Below, one piece after another: positions 41,108 through 49,489 of a stretch of 64,000 nt of DNA; within the stretch, counting starts at the first letter, position 1; each line of letters starts with the position of its first letter. Under the pieces are notes generated by a model. The model ran no database searches. It had not been told where the DNA came from and saw only the letters and a program-made list of their open reading frames with translations. Location: assembly GCA_041686375.1 (NCBI GenBank), contig JAWLEB010000005.1, positions 56,271 through 120,270 of the forward strand, written 5' to 3'. The DNA comes from JAGXLC01 sp041686375. GTDB lineage: Bacteria > Bacteroidota > Bacteroidia > Bacteroidales > UBA12077. The position numbers and the translations under genes are program-made.

Positions 41108-44056
41108 TTATCTAAAAAGTTCTAATATTTGTTCTTTAGATAGGTTGTTGAGTATTTGTGTTTTTGTGATAAAGTTTTCAGCTAAGCGTCCTTTTTCACT
41201 CTGGAGTTTTTGAATTTTTTCTTCAACAGTTCCTACGCTTATGAAGCGGTATACAAATACTTTTTTATTTTGTCCAATCCTGTGAGCCCTGTTTACGGCC
41301 TGTTCTTCCACTGCCGGATTCCACCAGGGGTCTAATATCATAACATAATCGGCGGCTGTAAGGTTTAATCCGAACCCTCCGGCTTTTATCTGGATAAGAA
41401 AGACTTTGTTATCCTTTTGTTTTTGAAATTGATCTACAACATGATGCCTGTCCTGAGTTTTGCCTGTTAAAAGAGAATAATTCCATCCGGCATTTTGAAA
41501 ATATTTCTCGACTAATTTCAAGTGCTTTTTGTAAGATGAGAATACCAGTATTTTATGCCCTTCGGATATCAGGCTTTCCAGATAATCCTTGATTTCGGTA
41601 AATTTACCGGAATCTCCCTGATAATCCTTCTCAATCATTAAAGGATGATTAGCTATCTGTCTGAGTTTACTCAGTCCATCAAGAATATGCAAACTTGCCT
41701 TACCTTCAGGATTTTCCATGTAGTCAAGAATGTTATTCCTGATTTTCGATTTTTCTGTATCATAAAGAGAATGTTGCTCTTCTGTCATCTCACAATAAAT
41801 AGTCTGTTCTGTTTTTTCTGGTAATTCCTTAGCAACATCATGCTTTGTTCGTCTCATGATAAATGGATTCACAATCGTTTTTAATTTTTCTTGTTTTTGC
41901 TTGTTGTTATGTTTTTCGATAGGAATAAGAAATTCATTACGGAAAAAATTATAGTTACCTAACAAGCCTTTATTTAAGAAATGAAGCTGTGACCAGAGGT
42001 CTGAAAGAGAGTTTTCGATTGGTGTCCCTGTTAACACGAGCTTATATTTTCCGTTTAGTTCATTTACAGCTTTAAAAATTTTTGAAGATGGATTTTTGAT
42101 ATACTGACTTTCATCTAAAATTATGTAATAGAAACGGGCTTTCTGCAGAAATTCATAATCATTACGGACAATTCCGTAGGTCGTAAGAACCACATCGTAT
42201 TTGTACAGTTTATCGAGACTATCTGTTCTGTTCATGCCTGTATGTTTATATATTGACAATTCCGGGCTGAATTTCTGGATTTCGTTTTGCCAGTTATAAA
42301 TCAGAGAAGTAGGCATGACTATCAGAAATGTCAGAGTGACCTTTGTCTCTTTTGTTGTTGGTCTAGCATTCGTATTGGAAAATAAATTTAGTTGCTTGTG
42401 TTTGGTTTTTTCCGGGATATTAAAGGATACTTCCTCAGCTTCTTTTTTACTCTGCAGTATCAGCGCAAGGGTTTGTATGGTTTTCCCAAGTCCCATGTCG
42501 TCAGCCAGGCACCCTCCGAAATTATGTTGCTGTAATACATACATCCAACAGTAACCTGTTTTCTGGTAATTACGTAAAATGGGTTCTAATGCTGAAGGGG
42601 GATCTTTGTCTCTTTTATGGAGATCGTCAATGAGCTTTTGCAAGGCTTCCGGATAACTCTCTGAGCGCTTGAAAGTATCTTCAATTACCTTAAAGTGATG
42701 TTTTCTAATCCATAATTGTTCCTTGTTTATTTCTCCATATTTGAAGAGTTCAGAAAATTTCTTAAACCATTCTTTGGGGAGTATTCCATAGGTTCCGTCA
42801 GGTAGTTTTATTTCACGAATATTTTTCAGAATATACTTTTTGAGCTTGACAAAAGGAAATGTATACCCATTAATTTCAATTTCTGCCTGTATGTCAAACC
42901 AATCATTGTATTCTTCTGTTTTCATCGATAGGTTGCATGAAGCGAAATTGTAAGTTTTGTCTAAATATTCCTGTTTGATAATAAATCCCTTTGAAGATAG
43001 TTCTTTGTGATTTTTTTTTAGCCAGTCGAGTAGCTCGTCTTTATCAAATTCCTCGTTCTTGTGGTTCTTCAGAACAAAAAAGTTTACGTGGCTTACTTGT
43101 AATCCAAGGCTTTCCAATTCCTTTATTTTTTGTTTTTCCCATTTTCGGTCTCTTTCGATTTTTATGAATTTATACCTTTCCCCATTGGTGTCCATGTCAA
43201 CCTTTACATCTTGTCCATGTTTTGCAAAAAAAATGTTGTCACCATACTGAAACTTTAAAACAAATGCAGGTTTTCCCGACAGATCTTTTTCCAGGGATAA
43301 AACTACCTGTTTCTTTGGGGTAGCTTTTTTTATTTCAAAGCCCACCGGATTCACCTTGAATTTTTTAATATTGGGTAGTGCAAATGCCTTGTACCAAGCC
43401 TTTTCATTTTTTTTGGGTATGGTGAGATATTCATTTTTAAAAAATGGTAGTAGTTTTTTGGAGTCGATATCTTCAAACGAAAACAAATGATAGTCAATAA
43501 TTATCCTGCACGGGTTGTTAGAAAGTATTGAATATGATTTTCCAAGCAGGCTGATTTCTTTTTCATTCTGATTGATGGATAAAGAATAATGGGTCTCTTC
43601 TGTACCTTTTATAATGTTAAAAACAGTTTTGGCGGGATTTTTTTCAACAAATATTCTTTCATCTCTGTTGATATACTTATGCTTATCCTTAAAGTATACT
43701 TCTGTATTTGTTTTCCTGATAATATCAAAAACCTTGGCATGTTTCTTTTCAATAAAAGGCCTGATATTTTTGTCTGCGTCCTCTTTTTTTAGTTTGTTGA
43801 AGTAATCTTTAGGCGACTTGTCCTTTTTGGATTTGAAAATTTTGTACAGATTGTTATCACTGTATTCGGCTATTATCTCATAAATTTTTAATTGTTCTTC
43901 GCTAAGTTCATCACGATATTTTGATATGGATAATTCATTTAACTGCACCTCAATGGGATAATAGCCTTTGTTTTGATGTTTTTGAATTATAAAGGGCCGG
44001 GCAATATAACCAAGTAATTTATCTTTAATGATTCCAATTATGAATGTTCTTTCCAT
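41108..44056 (-). CDS. SNF2-family (Swi2/Rad54-like) DNA translocase/helicase
   Basis: A 982-residue ATPase of the SNF2 group, which translocate on double-stranded DNA and remodel bound proteins. The N-terminal 480 residues are of unknown fold and lack a recognisable SWIM zinc motif. The helicase core starts at ILRNYQKTGYCWMYVLQQ. Motif I is DDMGLGKT, motif II is LDESQYIKN (DESQ in place of DEAH), motif III LTGTPIENS, then the C-terminal lobe with LLTGKT, GGFGLNLTAADYV, and motif VI AVNRAHRIGQNKKV. It stands alone, convergent with the pterin dehydratase. Stand-alone bacterial SNF2 proteins probably act at RNA polymerase or in repair; no defence-gene partner is seen. Confidence 0.92.
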   Translation of the reverse strand: MERTFIIGIIKDKLLGYIARPFIIQKHQNKGYYPIEVQLNELSISKYRDELSEEQLKIYEIIAEYSDNNLYKIFKSKKDKSPKDYFNKLKKEDADKNIRPFIEKKHAKVFDIIRKTNTEVYFKDKHKYINRDERIFVEKNPAKTVFNIIKGTEETHYSLSINQNEKEISLLGKSYSILSNNPCRIIIDYHLFSFEDIDSKKLLPFFKNEYLTIPKKNEKAWYKAFALPNIKKFKVNPVGFEIKKATPKKQVVLSLEKDLSGKPAFVLKFQYGDNIFFAKHGQDVKVDMDTNGERYKFIKIERDRKWEKQKIKELESLGLQVSHVNFFVLKNHKNEEFDKDELLDWLKKNHKELSSKGFIIKQEYLDKTYNFASCNLSMKTEEYNDWFDIQAEIEINGYTFPFVKLKKYILKNIREIKLPDGTYGILPKEWFKKFSELFKYGEINKEQLWIRKHHFKVIEDTFKRSESYPEALQKLIDDLHKRDKDPPSALEPILRNYQKTGYCWMYVLQQHNFGGCLADDMGLGKTIQTLALILQSKKEAEEVSFNIPEKTKHKQLNLFSNTNARPTTKETKVTLTFLIVMPTSLIYNWQNEIQKFSPELSIYKHTGMNRTDSLDKLYKYDVVLTTYGIVRNDYEFLQKARFYYIILDESQYIKNPSSKIFKAVNELNGKYKLVLTGTPIENSLSDLWSQLHFLNKGLLGNYNFFRNEFLIPIEKHNNKQKQEKLKTIVNPFIMRRTKHDVAKELPEKTEQTIYCEMTEEQHSLYDTEKSKIRNNILDYMENPEGKASLHILDGLSKLRQIANHPLMIEKDYQGDSGKFTEIKDYLESLISEGHKILVFSSYKKHLKLVEKYFQNAGWNYSLLTGKTQDRHHVVDQFQKQKDNKVFLIQIKAGGFGLNLTAADYVMILDPWWNPAVEEQAVNRAHRIGQNKKVFVYRFISVGTVEEKIQKLQSEKGRLAENFITKTQILNNLSKEQILELFR

Positions 44057-44443
44057 GATTAAAAAATTCCTTACTAAAGTAATCTGATAAAGATATAATA
44101 AGTAAACAAATCAGCCTGCTTAATTATTAAGAATTTTATTGTGTTTTAGAAACTGTTTTGATTTCTTTTAGAAATTTTGCTTTACCAAATTTTGAAGATG
44201 ATATTTTGCACAGACCCCGCCTAAAGGACGGGGCTATAAATAAAACTAATTTGTTAAAGTAGGACAAAATCAAAACAGTTTCTAAATTCAGATGAAATAA
44301 ATCATAACAAAAAATGATAATAGAATGATGAGAAGTGAGAACAGATATATACCTTTCTTACAAGTGTATGACCGGGATAACAATCCGTTAAAACTTGAAT
44401 TTCTCTATTTTATTGGATACTTTTATCGGAAAGAATTCTCATT
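44057..44443. other. Intergenic region between the SNF2 and PAS-kinase genes
   Basis: A 387-base divergent region without a gene. Its centre is the palindromic element at 44145-44286. The remaining 157 bases before the kinase start at 44444 contain no recognised promoter; AAAGAATTCTCATT precedes the ATG. Confidence 0.4.
44145..44286. repeat. 142-bp palindromic element (MITE/REP-like), copy 1
   Basis: Ends are perfect 19-bp inverted repeats: TTTAGAAACTGTTTTGATT (44145-44163) and AATCAAAACAGTTTCTAAA (44268-44286). A GC-rich hairpin (CCCCGCC-TAAAG-GACGGGG, 44215-44233) stands out in the centre. No coding capacity. A related copy in opposite orientation lies at 48667-48758. Confidence 0.75.
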
Positions 44444-46045
44444 ATGGCAAAAAAATATACATATGAGGAATTAGAACAACGGCTTCAGGATATACGTGAA
44501 AAATATGCGAATAAGATAAAACAAGAACGGAAACGTTATGAGGTATTATTCAATAATACAGGTGCAGCTACCTGCCTTTTCGGAGATGACATGATTATTG
44601 CCCTGTGTAATAAAGAATTTGAGGTTCTTTCGGGATATAGTAAGGTGGAGATTGAAGGGGAAATGAAATGGTCTGATTTCTTTGATAACCAAGACCTTCA
44701 GAAAATGACGGAATACCATAGGCAAAGACAGAAAAATACCGGAAATCTGCCAACCGAGTATGAATTTGTCTTTATTGACCGAATAGGGGAGCGCAAAAAT
44801 ATTTTACTAAAACTGGGATTTGAGCTTGATTCGAAAGAGTGTGTGGCGTCGCTTACGAATATTACCCAACTGAAAAATATTCAGTGGGAACTTAAAGAAA
44901 ATCACCGAATGATGGAAACATTGTTGGCTAACATCCCGGGAATGGTTTACCGATGCCGCAATTATAAGAAATGGAGTATGCTTTATGTCAGTGAGGGATG
45001 TAAAGATGTCACCGGTTATGATGCCGAATTTTTACTTCACGATAAAGAACTTACATACGGAGATATAGTTCATCCGGAGGATCAGGAATTCGTGTGGAGT
45101 GTAATTCAGCAATCCATTTCGGAAAATGAACATTTTGAGGTAGAATATCGTATTTATACTGCCATGGGCAGCATCAGATGGGTTTGGGAAAGAGGGAAAA
45201 TTATCGGTCAGGATAGGAATGGTGTGGAATTACTGGAAGGTTTTATAATGGATATCACCAACAGGAAAGAGGCTGAAATTAAGCAAAATAACTGGAATAA
45301 AGAACTGGAAGAACAAGTAAAGAACAGAACCAGCCAGTTGGAAAAAGCCAATAAAGAATTAGAATCTTTTTCATACAGCGTGTCTCATGATTTAAAAGCT
45401 CCTTTAAGAGCTATAGAGGGTTTTTCAAAAATTTTGGAAGAGGATTATTTAAGTCAGTTGGAAGGGGATGCAAAACGTTATTTAAATATTATCCGTTCCA
45501 ATGCCTCGAAAATGAATCAACTTATCTCAGATCTTCTTGCATTTTCGAAGCTGGGAAAAAAGGCATTAAGAATCAAGCGTATTGATACGAAAAAGCTTGT
45601 TAATGAGGTTTATACAGAGTTGAAATCTGAATATCAACAGAAGTTACCGGCTTTTACGGTTCATCAACTACCCGAAATATATGCTGACCGGTCGATGTTG
45701 AAAATTGTATTTTCTAATTTGATTTCTAATGCATTTAAATTTTCTGAAAGTAAGGAAAATCCTGAAATTGAGATCGGGTCTTTTAAAGGAATGAACAATA
45801 AACAGATTTTTTATGTAAAAGATAATGGAATTGGATTTAACATGAATTATGTGGATAAAGTTTTCGGAACTTTTCAACGACTGCATCCTGAAGAGGAATA
45901 TAAAGGTTCGGGCATTGGTTTGAGTTTGGTAAAGCGAGTGATTAATAAACATGGAGGTAAAATATGGGTGGAATCGAAACAAGGCAAGGGCACTACTTTT
46001 TATTTTTTCCTGTCTGATATTGAAAAAGAAATAAAGAATGAGTAA
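44444..46045 (+). CDS. Soluble PAS-PAS histidine kinase (phytochrome-like HisKA)
   Basis: A 533-residue kinase without membrane helices or receiver. An N-terminal coiled coil (1-30), PAS (about 35-150), a second PAS with PAC (about 158-280, RIYTAMGSIRWVWERG) and a helix (KELEEQVKNRTSQLEKANKELE) lead to HisKA with His315 in SYSVSHDLKAPLRAIEGF. HATPase_c follows with YKGSGIGLSLVKRV. The SHDLKAPLRAI form is the cyanobacterial-phytochrome-like HisKA type, whose usual partner is a single-domain Rcp1-like regulator, exactly what follows 32 bases downstream. The sensed signal is unknown; no chromophore-binding GAF is present. Confidence 0.92.
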   Translation: MAKKYTYEELEQRLQDIREKYANKIKQERKRYEVLFNNTGAATCLFGDDMIIALCNKEFEVLSGYSKVEIEGEMKWSDFFDNQDLQKMTEYHRQRQKNTGNLPTEYEFVFIDRIGERKNILLKLGFELDSKECVASLTNITQLKNIQWELKENHRMMETLLANIPGMVYRCRNYKKWSMLYVSEGCKDVTGYDAEFLLHDKELTYGDIVHPEDQEFVWSVIQQSISENEHFEVEYRIYTAMGSIRWVWERGKIIGQDRNGVELLEGFIMDITNRKEAEIKQNNWNKELEEQVKNRTSQLEKANKELESFSYSVSHDLKAPLRAIEGFSKILEEDYLSQLEGDAKRYLNIIRSNASKMNQLISDLLAFSKLGKKALRIKRIDTKKLVNEVYTELKSEYQQKLPAFTVHQLPEIYADRSMLKIVFSNLISNAFKFSESKENPEIEIGSFKGMNNKQIFYVKDNGIGFNMNYVDKVFGTFQRLHPEEEYKGSGIGLSLVKRVINKHGGKIWVESKQGKGTTFYFFLSDIEKEIKNE

Positions 46046-46077
46046 ATTGGTATTGCATTTTCTAAAAAGGGAATAAG

Positions 46078-46527
46078 ATGCAAGATTCTGAGGTGAACAT
46101 TTTATTGGTCGAAGATAATGAAAATGATGCAGAGCTTATCCTGCGTGCTTTCAGTAAGCATGATATACCGCTTTTCGTAAAACGTCTCAGAGATGGTGAA
46201 GAAGCATTGGATTTTATATTTTGCAAAGGCGATTTTCAAGATCGTTATCCAGCCGATCCTCCGGATTTTGTTTTACTGGATATTAAATTACCAAAGGTTG
46301 ATGGTCTTGAAGTGTTGAGAAGAATCAGAACTCATGAAGAAACAAGGTATTTGCCCGTAGTTATGCTTACATCATCACATGAAGATAAAGATTTGAGAGA
46401 GAGTTATGACCTGGGTGTGAATAGTTACATCATTAAACCCGTTGATTTTGAGATGTTCACAAAAGCGATAAATAATGTGGGTCATTATTGGGTTGCTCTC
46501 AATCAACAGCCTTATAAGGACTCGTAA
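46078..46527 (+). CDS. Single-domain response regulator, Rcp1-like
   Basis: A 149-residue stand-alone receiver. Acidic pocket LLVEDNENDAEL, phosphoacceptor Asp68 in VLLDIKLPKVDGLEVL, conserved Thr/Ser in VVMLTSSHEDKD, and Lys in YIIKPVDFEMF. The insert between strand 2 and the Asp (DGEEALDFIFCKGDFQDRYPADPP) is the hallmark of the Rcp1 group that works with phytochrome-like kinases. No output domain, so it would act by binding a partner or passing phosphate on. It sits between its likely kinase and a hybrid kinase that begins 15 bases later. Confidence 0.93.
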   Translation: MQDSEVNILLVEDNENDAELILRAFSKHDIPLFVKRLRDGEEALDFIFCKGDFQDRYPADPPDFVLLDIKLPKVDGLEVLRRIRTHEETRYLPVVMLTSSHEDKDLRESYDLGVNSYIIKPVDFEMFTKAINNVGHYWVALNQQPYKDS

Positions 46528-46542
46528 ATTAAAATTTAAGGT

Positions 46543-48483
46543 ATGACTAAACCTCTTAATATAATGATTTTAGAAGATAACCCTGCCGACGTAGAGTTTA
46601 TGAAGCGGGAGTTACAAAAGGCAAAAATAGAGGTTGATCGGTATCTTATTGCGGATAATGAAGCTGATTTTAACAAAATCCTAAAAGAGCACACTGTAGA
46701 TCTGATTTTGTCAGATTATAGCCTTCCGCAGTTTGATGCTCTTGCAGCACTTAACTTCATTAAGGAAACAGAACCCAATCTACCTTTTATTGTCGTAACT
46801 GGCAATCTTGATGAAGAAACTGCTGTGGATACTATTAAAGCCGGAGCATGGGATTACGTGTTGAAAGAACGAATGATTCGTTTATCTCCTGCTGTAAAAA
46901 ATGCCCTGCGGTTAAAAGAAGAAAGAGAAAAAGCGATAGAGGCTGAAAAGCAAGCACAATACCTTAAAGAATTTAATGAAACCATAATCAATACCATGAA
47001 CCAAGGAATTCTGGTTGAAGATAAAGATGGAAAAATTATTTTTGGCAATCCTGCAATGGAGTATCTTACCGGATATTCGAAAAGTGAAATAGTGGGGCAG
47101 CACTGGAGCCTCCTTGTAAATGAAGAGAATTACCAGCGATTGATAAATATCGCTGATGAATCTGATGAAACTTTCCCAAATAATTTTGAAGCAGAGATTA
47201 CCTCAAAAGAAGGACAACAAATACCTGTTTTCGTCAGCAGCAGCAGATTGCGTAAGAACGACAGATTTGACGGTATAGTGGTTGTGTTTAATGACATCAG
47301 ACCTCTGAAGAGGAAAGAAGATGAATTAAGAAAAGCTAAAATTCAAGCTGAGGAATCTGATAGACTGAAATCTGAATTTCTTGCAAATATGTCCCATGAA
47401 ATCAGAACTCCAATGAATGGCATAATGGGATTCACAAGATTGCTAAAGCAGGAAGGCCCTGAAGATGATGCGTGGGAGCATTATACGGATATTATTTACC
47501 AGAGCGCAGAACATCTGTTAGGAATTATTAATGACATAGTAGATTTCTCTAAAATTCAGGCTGGACAATATGACATTCAAGAAGATAGAGTTAATTTGGG
47601 TGAATTTCTGGATGAATGCAGCGTGTTGTTTGAGGAGAATAAAAAAAATCATGGCAAGGAGAACTTAGATTTTGCAATAAGTTTAGATCAAAATCTGAAA
47701 GAAAAAAATATTATAGTTGATAAACTGAAGCTTAAGCAGATAGTATCAAATTTAATAGAAAATGCATTAAAGTTTACATCGAAAGGTATAATTGAGGTGG
47801 GTTGTTATTCTGAGGAAGATAATATCCGTTTTTTTGTTAGTGATACAGGAATTGGAATTGCGGAGCAATATCATGAGATGATTTTTGAAAAATTCAGGCA
47901 GGTTGATTCATCCGCGACAAGAAACTATGGGGGCACAGGTTTAGGACTGACAGTTTCCAATGAATTGGTTAATATACTTGGTGGTGAGATGTATCTTGAA
48001 TCTAGGCCCGGAAAAGGAAGTACATTTTATTTTTCAATACCACTAAAAATTCACAACGACGAGAAAGAGGATAAGGAGATAATGCAAACTCCTCAGTATA
48101 ACTGGGAAAATAAAACAATACTTGTGGTAGAAGATGATTATACGAGTTATCTTTATTTTGAAAATTTGCTGGAGCCTTCGAATGTGAATCTCTTGTATGC
48201 TGAAACCGCTGAGAAAGGATGGGAATATTACTTGAATGAAAGTATTGATCTTATTTTAATGGATATCAGACTGGGAGGTACAAATGGACTGGAACTGACC
48301 CAAAAGATAAGAGAACATAATAAAACCATTCCGATAATTGCACAGACTGCCTACGCTATGTCTGATGATCGTAAAAAATGCATGAATGTAGGATGCAATG
48401 ATTATCTTACTAAACCTATCGATATGGAAAGTTTGTTTTCAAAACTCAGCAGGTTTTTCAATAATCCTATCGACAATTACTAA
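46543..48483 (+). CDS. Receiver-PAS-kinase-receiver hybrid histidine kinase
   Basis: A soluble 646-residue hybrid. An intact N-terminal receiver (1-125: ILEDNPADVEF, Asp58 in LILSDYSLP, Lys in VLKERM), PAS (about 140-260), HisKA with His285 in NMSHEIRTP, HATPase_c (RNYGGTGLGLTVS), and C-terminal receiver (VVEDDYTSYLYF, LILMDIRLGG, TKPIDM). The receiver-first layout suggests that another kinase, perhaps the one two genes upstream via its own relay, controls this one. The domain order equals that of 32130-34553, but here the first receiver keeps its Asp. Linker YNWENKTILVVED matches the other hybrids. It is last of the three-gene cassette. Confidence 0.92.
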   Translation: MTKPLNIMILEDNPADVEFMKRELQKAKIEVDRYLIADNEADFNKILKEHTVDLILSDYSLPQFDALAALNFIKETEPNLPFIVVTGNLDEETAVDTIKAGAWDYVLKERMIRLSPAVKNALRLKEEREKAIEAEKQAQYLKEFNETIINTMNQGILVEDKDGKIIFGNPAMEYLTGYSKSEIVGQHWSLLVNEENYQRLINIADESDETFPNNFEAEITSKEGQQIPVFVSSSRLRKNDRFDGIVVVFNDIRPLKRKEDELRKAKIQAEESDRLKSEFLANMSHEIRTPMNGIMGFTRLLKQEGPEDDAWEHYTDIIYQSAEHLLGIINDIVDFSKIQAGQYDIQEDRVNLGEFLDECSVLFEENKKNHGKENLDFAISLDQNLKEKNIIVDKLKLKQIVSNLIENALKFTSKGIIEVGCYSEEDNIRFFVSDTGIGIAEQYHEMIFEKFRQVDSSATRNYGGTGLGLTVSNELVNILGGEMYLESRPGKGSTFYFSIPLKIHNDEKEDKEIMQTPQYNWENKTILVVEDDYTSYLYFENLLEPSNVNLLYAETAEKGWEYYLNESIDLILMDIRLGGTNGLELTQKIREHNKTIPIIAQTAYAMSDDRKKCMNVGCNDYLTKPIDMESLFSKLSRFFNNPIDNY

Positions 48484-48925
48484 TCTACATTATTGTAGAA
48501 TTAGTTTTTTTACGAGTTTGTTCTATTAATTTATATATATTGGCTTCAATCAGCCGTTATGAAATCAATATATTTCGTTTTATCCTGCTTTATTAGTAGT
48601 ATCATTTGCTTTAATTATCATCAGTTTTGTTGTGTGGCAGACAAATGGCGAAGCTTCTCCTTCGTAGTTTTATTTATAGCCTCTTCCTTTAGGGCGGGGT
48701 CTGTGGTAAAGCCTAATTATCTGTTCGATTTCTAAAAGAAATCAAAACAGTTTTTTAATAAGGCTCAATTAAGAATGATTCTAAATTATTTTGAATATAT
48801 TTACTTATGAGTGTTTTAAAGTATTGGGATCAATAACATATTTTTCAGCTTTTGTTTTTATATTTACAAGTTATAAATTAATCCCCTGTTTTCAATGACT
48901 AGTTATTAACAAAAGCCTATATCCT
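48484..48925. other. Intergenic region before the bifurcating-enzyme operon
   Basis: 442 bases with no gene. It contains the second palindromic-element copy (48667-48758). No full promoter match was found ahead of the NuoE-like gene; TTTTG at 48856-48860 lacks a partner element. Confidence 0.4.
48667..48758. repeat. Palindromic element, copy 2 (inverted, truncated)
   Basis: Reverse-complement relative of the left two thirds of 44145-44286: GTTTTATTTATAGCC (48667-48681), TCCTTTAGG, CGGGGTCTGTG, GGTAAAGC, then TTTCTAAAAGAAATCAAAAC and CAGTTT at the outer end. The last 8 bases differ at two positions from copy 1. The other terminal repeat is missing, so this copy is decayed or truncated. Confidence 0.7.
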
Positions 48926-49444
48926 ATGCGTGTTCAAAGATTTCTTAAAAAGGACGACGAGCTTCCCCGGGAGAAGGTGGATCTTAGTCTTCTTGACCCT
49001 CTAATTGAAAAATTAAAAAATAAAAAAGGAAATTTAATTCCACTTCTTCAGGGAGCACAAGATATTTATGGGTACATACCGTATGATGCTTTTTTGAAAT
49101 TATCAGAGTCTACCGGCATAGACCTTACAGAGATGTATGGTGTAGCTACATTTTACACGCAGTTTCGATTAAATCCGGTTGGTAAACATATTATTAAAGT
49201 CTGTCATGGTACAGCATGCCATGTGCAGAATGCAGGGACAATCACTGAAGCTCTTCAGGATGCCTTGAAAGTAGAGGACGGTGAAACAACAGAAGATAGT
49301 TTGTTTACCCTTGAATCCGTTGCTTGCCTTGGCTGTTGTTCTCTGGCGCCGGTAATGATGATAGATGGTAATACATACGGTAAACTTACGGGTAAAAATG
49401 CAGTGAAAATCGTAAAGGATATTAAAATTCAAGAGAGCAATTAA
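48926..49444 (+). CDS. NuoE/HydC-like thioredoxin-fold [2Fe-2S] subunit
   Basis: Small electron-transfer subunit, 172 residues, homologous to NuoE (complex I), HydC of bifurcating hydrogenases and HndA. Four cluster cysteines are in CHGTACHVQNAG and ACLGCCSLAPV. The latter has an extra Cys (CLGCC). The N-terminal helical part (PLIEKLKNKKGNLIPLLQGAQDIYGYIP) is standard. It is first in a four-gene run with a NuoF-like protein and an Nfn-like fusion. Together with those it can only be a soluble redox complex, because no membrane Nuo subunits are here. Confidence 0.92.
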   Translation: MRVQRFLKKDDELPREKVDLSLLDPLIEKLKNKKGNLIPLLQGAQDIYGYIPYDAFLKLSESTGIDLTEMYGVATFYTQFRLNPVGKHIIKVCHGTACHVQNAGTITEALQDALKVEDGETTEDSLFTLESVACLGCCSLAPVMMIDGNTYGKLTGKNAVKIVKDIKIQESN

Positions 49445-49489
49445 TGACTCTCTTTTTTTTGAATTCAACAATTTCATTAAATCTATTGT

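Noticed and set aside
41108..44056. SNF2 helicase as part of a defence island
   Set aside because: No nuclease, methyltransferase, DISARM- or Zorya-like neighbour is present; stand-alone copies are common.
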